A DNA stretch of 64,000 nt, taken from Aliidiomarina maris (GTDB lineage: Bacteria; Pseudomonadota; Gammaproteobacteria; Enterobacterales; Alteromonadaceae). The notes below the pieces were generated by a model. It was not told the DNA's origin. It ran no database searches and saw only the letters and a program-made list of their open reading frames with translations. Of this stretch, positions 27,858-35,763 are shown in pieces (the stretch's first letter is position 1; each line of letters starts with the position of its first letter). The position numbers and the translations under genes were made by a program. The stretch spans positions 186,001 through 250,000 of the forward strand of contig NZ_PIPK01000001.1 of the NCBI RefSeq assembly GCF_003987335.1, written 5' to 3'.

Positions 27858-28043
27858 ATGAAATTAATAAAAATCAAAGAAGTAATGAACGTCACTACGC
27901 TATCGCGTGCCACCATATACAAATACATGGCGTCAGGGCGATTCCCCAAGTCTGTGTCTTTAGGTGGTCGAGCAGTTGCCTGGGTAAAAGACTGGGTTGC
28001 TCAACGGGTATCTGAGCGCGATGAGGAAACAGTAAAATCATGA
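27858..28043 (+). CDS. AlpA-family excisionase/transcription regulator
   Basis: The ATG at 27858, after AGGAG, gives a 61-residue MerR-like winged-helix protein: LIKIKEVMNVTTLSRATIYKYM, the recognition helix, then GRFPKSVSLGGRAVAW with the wing. AlpA proteins of P4-like elements activate or assist excision genes. Its presence links this region to the P4-type integrase remnant at 34 kb. A 29-bp stretch of its second half (27,955-27,983) is repeated at 32,195. Confidence 0.88.
   Translation: MKLIKIKEVMNVTTLSRATIYKYMASGRFPKSVSLGGRAVAWVKDWVAQRVSERDEETVKS
27955..27983 (+). repeat. Direct repeat, copy 1 (inside the AlpA gene)
   Basis: 29 bases beginning TGTCTTTAGGTGG are identical to 32,195-32,223. 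The similarity continues to the left with mismatches (about 21 of 28 bases), so a longer alpA segment was copied or a second alpA gene decayed. The two copies bracket the SEC-C gene and the mer operon. Confidence 0.9.
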
Positions 28044-28257
28044 AGCTTAGATCGACTCGGAACTTCCAACCTCGAGTATTTCGGTGCTAAAGTAAGCAAC
28101 ACAAAACCCACCAAGGCTCTACCTGCCTGGATACCCTCAAACAGGTGGGTTACTTCTACTTTCGCTCAATATAGCGATTTTAAAGGTAATACATGGTGTT
28201 GATATTCAAAAGCACAGTGAATTGATAGCACCCGCAACACAATAAATTACGAGAATT

Positions 28258-29262
28258 TTGATTTTGAAAACAGGCCGCAATGAACCCTGCCCGTGCGGTA
28301 GTGGCAAAAAATTCAAGCGTTGCTGCATGACAAATGACTCACAGCAAAGCTCAGAGTTGCGTGACGCAATTGAACAAACGCTAACGATGAACCCGAACCT
28401 GTCCATCGATGACTTAAATGCAGTGGTTGCGCAGCGAGCGGAGGAAATGAATAACCGTCCAAATGCTGATTTTTGCGGCCTGACACCTAGCCAAATGCAA
28501 AACTGGCTATACGCGCCCTTCAACGAGCTACAAAAGATTTCTATTCAAACCCCAAGTGACTTAAGCGCCAGCCCCGTCATGCGGTATCTGGAATTAATAG
28601 TAGATACCATACTGGAACAAGGCGGCACGATGAAGGCAACGCCAAAAGGGAATCTGCCCGCTAAGCTTGTCAAGGCCGCCAGCGAACTACTCCCGGAGTT
28701 CGCCGTTGCCGAGTTTAACAAGACCGTGAGCATCAGCGAGTTTGCAGGCAGTAACGAAGACAAGTTCAATGCACTTCACTATACTCGAATACTGGCGGAG
28801 CTGGCCGATATCATTTACATCGAGCGTGGCAAGTTCTATATATCCAAGTGGGCGCAAGAACAATACCAGGCCCAGGGTATGACAGCGTTCTTTCCTGTGC
28901 TTCTTGAGATGGCAACCACGCGATACAACTGGGGCTACCTGGATGGCTGGGAAGACGATATACCGCTTCGAGAGTTCTGGGTGTTTATGCTATGGCGACT
29001 GCAAACGCACGGTTCCGTGGCACAACTAGTCGATGAGACGGCTACTGCCTTCCCTGATGTGCTCAAGCATTTTCAAGACGAAGATTATCGCACACCAAAA
29101 GAGCAGTTAGGCGTGCTGATTGAGACCCGCTTCCTAAGCCGTTTTCTGGAGTTCTTCGGGTTTGTGGTGATTGACCCCAAACGATTTATTGATGGCCAAT
29201 TCGTATCACCTAAGCTCGCTTGTCAAGCGTTATTACAGCAAACGTTTCGGTTTTCGTTGTAG
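28258..29262 (+). CDS. SEC-C motif protein of unknown function
   Basis: A 334-residue protein starting with a TTG codon (28258 or 28264). The N-terminus carries a zinc-binding SEC-C motif (GRNEPCPCGSGKKFKRCC, Cys 11, 13, 22, 23), as in SecA and YecA-like proteins. The remaining 300 residues are mostly helical with no recognised domain. Stand-alone SEC-C proteins are frequent in mobile islands. No signal peptide or membrane segment. It converges with merR, 62 nt away. The 214 nt before it hold no other gene. Confidence 0.7.
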   Translation: MILKTGRNEPCPCGSGKKFKRCCMTNDSQQSSELRDAIEQTLTMNPNLSIDDLNAVVAQRAEEMNNRPNADFCGLTPSQMQNWLYAPFNELQKISIQTPSDLSASPVMRYLELIVDTILEQGGTMKATPKGNLPAKLVKAASELLPEFAVAEFNKTVSISEFAGSNEDKFNALHYTRILAELADIIYIERGKFYISKWAQEQYQAQGMTAFFPVLLEMATTRYNWGYLDGWEDDIPLREFWVFMLWRLQTHGSVAQLVDETATAFPDVLKHFQDEDYRTPKEQLGVLIETRFLSRFLEFFGFVVIDPKRFIDGQFVSPKLACQALLQQTFRFSL

Positions 29263-29324
29263 CTTGATGACTGAATTAGACTCCGTGAGTTTTGGCGCAA
29301 ATATTATTGATGCTTACCTTTGGC

Positions 29325-29714
29325 TTAGCTTTCAAATAATTCCTCGACAAAAGAACAGTCCGGCGTCCTCCCCCCGTGACATCGGGACACCAGCTCACTC
29401 AACCTGGCCTCCATCTTTCTAAGGTCAGCAATTTTCTCACGAACTGCTTCCAGGTGACTACGTCCCAATGCTTCCACTTCAGCGCAGCTCTGAGTACCGC
29501 CGTTAATCATATCGAGTAGCGTCCGAACCTCTTCCAGGGAAAATCCCAAGTCCCGGCAACGCCGAACAAATTGCAAGCGCCGTTGGTGAGGCTCCCCGTA
29601 AAGCCGATAGTTGTTCTGCCCTCGTTGCGGCTTCGGGAGTATGCCTTCGCGTTCGTAATAGCGAATGGTTTCTACCTGACACCCAGTCTGCTGGGCGAGT
29701 TCTCCGATACGCAT
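29325..29714 (-). CDS. merR: MerR-family mercury-responsive regulator
   Basis: A 129-residue regulator: N-terminal winged HTH (MRIGELAQQTGCQVETIRYYERE), a long dimerisation helix, and three metal-site cysteines (Cys77, Cys112, Cys120). The spacing is close to both MerR and the Cd/Pb regulators CadR/PbrR, so metal choice is judged from the neighbours merT, merP and merA, which indicate Hg(II). It is divergent from merT across an operator with the distinctive long promoter spacer. MerR proteins repress without metal and underwind the promoter with it. Confidence 0.88.
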   Translation of the reverse strand: MRIGELAQQTGCQVETIRYYEREGILPKPQRGQNNYRLYGEPHQRRLQFVRRCRDLGFSLEEVRTLLDMINGGTQSCAEVEALGRSHLEAVREKIADLRKMEARLSELVSRCHGGRTPDCSFVEELFES

Positions 29715-29720
29715 AGATAC

Positions 29721-29751
29721 TTGACCCTATAGTGACTACAGGGTTTATATT
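29721..29751 (+). promoter_or_regulatory. MerR-type promoter and operator for merTPA
   Basis: TTGACC (29,721-29,726) and TATATT (29,746-29,751) are separated by 19 bp, the over-long spacer typical of MerR-controlled promoters. Between them lies a near-perfect dyad from ACCCT (29,724) to AGGGT (29,744) centred on AGTGACT. It lies just upstream of the merR start and reads towards merT. Confidence 0.9.
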
Positions 29752-29846
29752 AGTTCAACAAACAAGCTAGGACAATTAAGGCATAAAGATTTTAGCCACA
29801 GTACTGTTGGCAATGCCGATCTAAAAATAGCAACCGGAGTTAAAAA

Positions 29847-30239
29847 ATGAATGAACAAGACACCCCAGTCAGCCGGAGCACAACCTCACCTGGCACTAAA
29901 GCTAACCGTGGTCTGCTGGGTCTCGGTGGGATTGGGGCCGCTCTCGCCTCAATTTGCTGTATTTTACCGCTTGTGCTGGTCATGCTGGGACTGGGCGGTG
30001 CCTGGCTATCCAACCTGCACGCCCTTTACTCCTACCGCTGGTTGTTTATTGGCGCCGCAGCGGTCGCTTTGTTTTTCGCCTGGCGACGACTTTACCGACA
30101 ACAACCCCAGTGCGCCGCAAACGAGGTCTGTGCAACACCAAAGGTGACAAGCACCTATCGCATACTGTTGTGGAGTATCGCCGGACTGGTGGTACTGTCA
30201 GCAGTCTCCCCATACTTGCTCAGCGCTATATTAAGCTAA
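29847..30239 (+). CDS. merT: Mercuric ion transporter MerT
   Basis: A 130-residue inner-membrane protein that brings Hg(II) into the cytoplasm. Three hydrophobic segments are present. The first has the paired cysteines (ASICCILPL, Cys37-Cys38) that accept mercury within the membrane, and the cytoplasmic loop has a second pair (Cys89, Cys95 in PQCAANEVCATP). Both pairs are diagnostic for MerT. First gene after the MerR-type promoter, 33 nt before merP. Confidence 0.9.
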   Translation: MNEQDTPVSRSTTSPGTKANRGLLGLGGIGAALASICCILPLVLVMLGLGGAWLSNLHALYSYRWLFIGAAAVALFFAWRRLYRQQPQCAANEVCATPKVTSTYRILLWSIAGLVVLSAVSPYLLSAILS

Positions 30240-30271
30240 TTCAAATCATTTTTTCAAAGGAGAGCAAAACC

Positions 30272-32108
<1,837 letters not shown>

Positions 32109-32194
32109 GTGCTTATCAATATTGTATGAAGCGAATACCTAGTTCAGCAAAATTATATAGAAGTACTTGGATTCAGAGCGCCCCCCTAAGCCTA

Positions 32195-32223
32195 TGTCTT
32201 TAGGTGGTCGAGCAGTTGCCTGG
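32195..32223 (+). repeat. Direct repeat, copy 2 (alpA fragment after merA)
   Basis: This is identical over 29 bases to 27,955-27,983 in the alpA gene. A few bases on, a CTACTTT-x-GCTCAATATAGC segment at 32,232 also matches sequence at 28,155, downstream of alpA. The fragment is therefore a shortened copy of the alpA end plus its downstream region, lacking about 165 bases between. No complete gene remains in 32,109-32,286. Confidence 0.9.
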
Positions 32224-32286
32224 AGGGGACTCCTACTTTAGCTCAATATAGCAATAGACTTTCACCATTGATGCAAAGAGGTGCAT

Positions 32287-32460
32287 ATGGTCAACAAGTT
32301 AAGCAAGTATGGTGTAACAACGCCTGTTGTGCGCCCTTACATTAAGGCGACCAAAGAGCTCAATCTAGAAACTCCAGAGGGTCGTAAACTTGTTTTGTCC
32401 GAGGCTAAAAATCAGCTGCGTATCCATCAGAAGACGTTTGAACGCCTGGCATCAATGTAA
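32287..32460 (+). CDS. 57-residue basic protein, first gene of the nucleotidyltransferase module
   Basis: A short frame after AGAGG (MVNKLSKYGVTTPVVRPYIK start, FERLASM end), rich in Lys and Arg with a helical second half. It looks like a real small protein but no family is recognised. It lies 121 nt upstream of the next small frame, which has its own likely promoter, so cotranscription is uncertain. The nearby nucleotidyltransferase suggests a possible regulatory or antitoxin role, which is only a guess. Confidence 0.55.
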   Translation: MVNKLSKYGVTTPVVRPYIKATKELNLETPEGRKLVLSEAKNQLRIHQKTFERLASM

Positions 32461-32511
32461 AACAATAACTTGACGTATTAGGGGTCCCTGCAGATACTTG
32501 AGTTATGGTGT

Positions 32512-32539
32512 TTGGCTTGAAGCCATTCTCCTGTATACT
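32512..32539 (+). promoter_or_regulatory. Likely promoter before the nucleotidyltransferase module
   Basis: TTGGCT (32,512) and TATACT (32,534) are 16 bp apart, a reasonable sigma-70 pair, 43 nt before the ATG at 32,582. The -10 is strong, the -35 partial. Confidence 0.5.
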
Positions 32540-32581
32540 TACTGATGTACTTTGCCATTCGGCGCCAGAGGTCATTGAGCT

Positions 32582-32743
32582 ATGATTAGTCAATTAAAGT
32601 TAAACGACAGTCAAATTTTCGAGAAGCGTCTTCTTGAGAAGGAAAAGCTGCGTCTGGCCCAATACCAAGCAGCGCTAAGTGCACCAAGCAATTCACAGCC
32701 GAATAGAAACCGAGTTCGCAGAGCTAGCTTTGGTTTCCGATAG
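32582..32743 (+). CDS. 53-residue charged protein overlapping the nucleotidyltransferase gene
   Basis: The first 33 residues are a strongly charged helix (KRLLEKEKLRLAQYQAAL). The last 13 are Arg-rich and less natural (NRNRVRRASFGFR), and these lie in the overlap with the next gene. Two readings are possible: a separate small protein, or the true N-terminus of the nucleotidyltransferase, split by a one-base frameshift near 32,680. Both fit the sequence. Confidence 0.45.
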   Translation: MISQLKLNDSQIFEKRLLEKEKLRLAQYQAALSAPSNSQPNRNRVRRASFGFR

Positions 32744-33512
32744 TACTCAGTTAGACCCCTTCTCAACGCTCGCCGAAGCCCACAAACTTCTTTCACAGTT
32801 ACCTCAGGAGCTTGCTGATCGTATCGTCTTGATTGGTGGACAAGCGCTTCTGCTCTGGGCTGAATATTACTTAATTGATCAAGCAACAGGATTGCAGTAC
32901 GAACTGCTAGCAAGCGACGACCTTGACTTTATGGGTAGACGACCGGAAGTCATCGACTGTGCGCACGCGTGGCATGCTGAACATCGACTCCCCTCACCTG
33001 ATGACAACGCACCTCAGTCGGGCATTGTTGTTTTGAACAATTCTGGACTGTTCCACACCATCGATTTTTTGACCAGTGTTTATGGCATCGACGATCACGA
33101 GGTGTATAAGTATTCAGATTTGATGGTATTTGGTGAAAACCAAATTAAGGTCCTTTCCCCGCCGTTATGTTTGAAAAGTAGAATTGCAAACTTATCAGGC
33201 TTGCATTACGCGGAGCCACTTCAACAACGTGAAGTTGTGCGTATCACCGCAGCCATAGAAGCAACAAAGTTGTACCTCATAGATATCTGCAATAGTGGGC
33301 AAAAACGCCCTCTTAGCAAAGCTGTAAAATATTTAATGCGCTATGTTTTACTCAGCCGAGCAGGAGTCGCTATTTCTGCTGCTTATGATCTCGATCTATC
33401 AGCGGCATTCCCGCTTTCAGTCATCAGGTCAATACATCCACCTATTGTTGACGAATACCTTAGCCGATGGCTTGAGGCTTACCATACTCGGGTCGCGCGA
33501 CGACCAACTTAA
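32679..33512 (+). CDS. Nucleotidyltransferase-fold protein (AbiEii/toxin-like)
   Basis: A 277-residue protein opened by a GTG right after a stop codon; a TTG at 32,730 is an alternative. It shows the minimal nucleotidyltransferase pattern: a Gly-Gly strand (VLIGGQALLLW, residues 50-60) followed by an acidic metal motif (SDDLDFMG, Asp81 and Asp83) and a later acidic strand (FHTIDFLTSV). Proteins of this kind include type IV toxins such as AbiEii and MenT and their tRNA-modifying relatives. No clear antitoxin is beside it unless it is one of the two upstream small proteins. Convergent with the next gene, 11 nt away. Confidence 0.65.
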   Translation: MHQAIHSRIETEFAELALVSDSTQLDPFSTLAEAHKLLSQLPQELADRIVLIGGQALLLWAEYYLIDQATGLQYELLASDDLDFMGRRPEVIDCAHAWHAEHRLPSPDDNAPQSGIVVLNNSGLFHTIDFLTSVYGIDDHEVYKYSDLMVFGENQIKVLSPPLCLKSRIANLSGLHYAEPLQQREVVRITAAIEATKLYLIDICNSGQKRPLSKAVKYLMRYVLLSRAGVAISAAYDLDLSAAFPLSVIRSIHPPIVDEYLSRWLEAYHTRVARRPT

Positions 33513-33523
33513 ATATAACCTTC

Positions 33524-33859
33524 CTAGATATCTGATATTTGGATTCGTTTATCCGCTATATTTGCCACACTCATGAGCTCGCGAACAATAGCAATCACCC
33601 ACTCAGGCGTATTTGGTCCTATCCAAACTTCATGAATAAGGGTATCAAGATCGACATCAAAAGATATACCGGCAAGGCCAACTTCCGCCTCATCAGCACT
33701 GCTAGCGAAATCTTCAAACTTATTAATTTGCTTAACCACCGTATTACAGTGATAGGCCATTGCCCTGATTTCTTTATCGCCAGAGTACTGAGTACGTTTC
33801 CAGAATGCTGGAGAAAATGCGTTCTCTGGTATTTCAAACATCACTCGAAAAATCCACAT
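33524..33859 (-). CDS. Hypothetical protein, 111 residues
   Basis: No family is recognised. The protein is soluble, acidic, and reads MWIFRVMFEIPENAFSPAFW at its start. AAGGGTG lies six nt before the ATG. It begins inside the last codons of the integrase remnant on the same strand, which suggests it belonged to the island before the integrase decayed. A phage or island-borne accessory role is possible. Confidence 0.55.
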   Translation of the reverse strand: MWIFRVMFEIPENAFSPAFWKRTQYSGDKEIRAMAYHCNTVVKQINKFEDFASSADEAEVGLAGISFDVDLDTLIHEVWIGPNTPEWVIAIVRELMSVANIADKRIQISDI

Positions 33860-34724
33860 ATTTCACCCTTTTTATTTGCAACACATTAGGCGGTGCGCTT
33901 AATGAGGCTCGTAAGCTACCCACTGATGAGACAATAGCAATAGCTGTCTCAGCTCCGCCATAACGACTCCAATGCATTTCGGAGTCAAAGTCTCCACTCG
34001 TCCAGCAATTTATAAAAAGGTTACGAAGTGTTGATAACAACCCATGAGCTCTAAGCCGCTCGTATGTAATACTTGAGCCTGTTTCAAGCTCCTTCTCAAA
34101 CATATTTTGCAGTTTGCTCGGGTACTGACCTGCAAACCGGTCCTGAAGGCGCGTCAGCTTTGGAAAAAAAAGCTTCCGCTCTGCTGGTATCACCCAATCA
34201 ACACGACCATTACTATGTCGTTTTATTTCATCCCAACGTGCGCCAGCGGCCTCTGCCGGTCTTGTCATCGTGTGTAGCTGCCAACGTATCAACCACTTTG
34301 TAGTTAACGCCAAGCTGGCATCTTGCAAGCGCTCTAGGAACTCAGGCAACTCATGAGGCTCCAATGTCGGCATATTGCGTTTTTCTGGGCTTTTAAACGC
34401 AGCTTTAACTCCGGCCGACGGGTTAGTATGGATAATGCCAGTGTTAACCGCATACACCATCACCTTATTGATCCGCTGATTAACACGTTTAACAGTCTCG
34501 AATCGGCCACTGGCCTCTACTGGACGCATCACATCAATTAGCTTAGGTGCTGTGATTTCCCCAATAGGGGTTTTACCTAGCTTTGACAAGACCTGCAGAA
34601 GTAAAGACCGCTAAACGTCTTCTGTGTAATCTGGCGTGAGTGTGGTCTTATTAACTTCAAACCACAAACCAGCAACATGCTCTTTCGTCGAGCGCGCGTA
34701 AGCGAAGCTGTAGACCATTACCAT
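33834..34724 (-). pseudogene. P4-type tyrosine integrase, decayed
   Basis: The middle is well kept: KLGKTPIGEITAPKLIDVM, then RVNQRINKVMVYAVNTG and LHTMTRPAEAAGARWDEI with the first catalytic Arg. Upstream the frame continues (AYARSTKEHVAG, then TPDYTEDV), but a TAG at 34,611-34,613 replaces the expected Trp codon. Downstream of residue 150 the protein degenerates; AHGLLSTLRN has lost the catalytic Arg of the HxxR box, and no catalytic Tyr motif is found. The DNA-binding N-terminal domain is missing too. Such integrases often use tRNA or ssrA 3' ends, fitting the att-like site 275 nt away. Confidence 0.88.
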
Positions 34725-34961
34725 CCGTTATCAATCTGTTTTTGGCTTATCAGTATCATAATCTTAAGGCTTGGCGGTTTTAACAGCTGTATCAGTATGG
34801 CGCTTCACTGCTTTAGTCATACCCTTTTCCCTGTTTATGTATTCCTAGAACTTATCTAGCACTATAGGAATACAAAAACTCTCGGCTTAAGTGGGTTTTC
34901 TCGGAATAAAATCGTTCAAAAAAATAGCCTGAAATAGCGCTAAATACCTGATTCTAGAAAT

Positions 34962-34991
34962 AAAAAAGGACGCCCTGGGGCGTCCTTTTTT
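34962..34991. terminator. Strong bidirectional hairpin next to the ssrA-like site
   Basis: A 7-bp GC-rich stem (GGACGCC) with a four-base loop is flanked by six A and six T, giving terminators in both directions. On the minus strand it follows directly after the ssrA-like 3' end, as the native ssrA terminator would. The rest of 34,725-34,961 shows no gene. Confidence 0.88.
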
Positions 34992-34998
34992 ATCTACG

Positions 34999-35012
34999 TG
35001 GTGGAGCTGGCG
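34999..35012 (-). other. Probable attachment site: 3' end of tmRNA (ssrA)
   Basis: TGGTGGAGCTGGCG is the exact complement of the tmRNA acceptor end CGCCAGCTCCACCA. Beyond 35,012 the sequence no longer matches tmRNA. A terminator lies just downstream on the minus strand and a P4-type integrase beyond it. This arrangement is expected when an element integrates at the ssrA 3' end. It marks the border between the island and the prophage. The intact gene should lie beyond the right edge. Confidence 0.6.
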
Positions 35013-35215
35013 TCAACCAACCAACGAACCTAACCGATTGATTCAATTAGATATGCTATAGGCTAGTTGGAATTGATACCCCCATATATACCCCACTTAT
35101 GTTACTACCTTGATTTTTAAGCGATAATTTAAAAATTGAGTCTTTCGTGTAAATAATAGGGTAAAAGCTGAAATCAGCTGCATTAATATTTCATTAAAGC
35201 AAGATGGAGAAGAAT

Positions 35216-35449
35216 ATGAAATTTGAAGATAACCCAACACAACAACAGATTGATAACACGTTCAAGAAAACACAAAAAGAAGGCAATCAAGAAGGCAGCA
35301 CTATTGAGGCATACTCATTAGACAATGGCTTCCAAGAGCTACGCATATATAACATGGATAAGTCTGACAAGAAAAACTACTACCGTACTCTTCCAGACAA
35401 AATTTGGAAGCTCGAGCAATTGTTTATACCCCACAATACTGGGGTATAA
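35216..35449 (+). CDS. Prophage-end plus-strand gene, unknown function
   Basis: The ATG at 35216, after GGAG, gives a 77-residue, highly charged soluble protein (MKFEDNPTQQQIDNTFKKTQ start). No family recognised. It is opposite in direction to the late phage genes and its 3' end lies in a 14-bp perfect hairpin. Its place beside the attachment site is typical of lysogenic accessory genes. Confidence 0.55.
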   Translation: MKFEDNPTQQQIDNTFKKTQKEGNQEGSTIEAYSLDNGFQELRIYNMDKSDKKNYYRTLPDKIWKLEQLFIPHNTGV

Positions 35450-35453
35450 ACAA
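35420..35453. repeat. 14-bp perfect inverted repeat over a stop codon
   Basis: TTGTTTATACCCCA and its exact complement enclose a CAATAC loop. It covers the last codons and stop of the gene ending at 35,449. It lacks a clear T-run. It could act as a terminator, but such long symmetry could also be a protein-binding site near the prophage end. A related TATACCCCA sequence lies at about 35,090. Confidence 0.75.
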
Positions 35454-35541
35454 GCGCAAACAGCTAACATTTTCTCGTGCGATACCCCTGTTCAGCTTCC
35501 ATAATGGGAGCTGAACTCGCATCGAAAGCTAGGAACAGGCA

Positions 35542-35763
35542 ATGCACATTTTACTCATGCTCGCGCTCGTTATCGGGGGGTTGGCACTTTTTAACTTCAG
35601 CTCAGTACTAGGGGTGCTTGTCGTTGGATTGGGGCTATGCTGCTTTCTACTAGGAAGTGAGCGATGGAGAGAGGAACAAACCGCCCTATTCTTCATGGTC
35701 GGTCTGATAGGTGCTGCTGCCATCCTTGGCATTGGTTTCATCCGTTGGCTGCTGTCCCTTTAA
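35542..35763 (+). CDS. Small two-helix membrane protein at the prophage end
   Basis: A 73-residue protein with two or three hydrophobic segments (about residues 2-22, 22-39 and 50-70) separated by a charged SERWREEQT loop. AGGAAC precedes the ATG. It converges with the giant virion gene with no gap. Small membrane proteins here may be superinfection-exclusion or unrelated accessory proteins; the sequence does not tell. Confidence 0.55.
   Translation: MHILLMLALVIGGLALFNFSSVLGVLVVGLGLCCFLLGSERWREEQTALFFMVGLIGAAAILGIGFIRWLLSL

Noticed and set aside
28085-28152. Inverted repeat AACCCACC/GGTGGGTT downstream of alpA, possible terminator
   Set aside because: The loop would be longer than 30 nt and no T-run follows.
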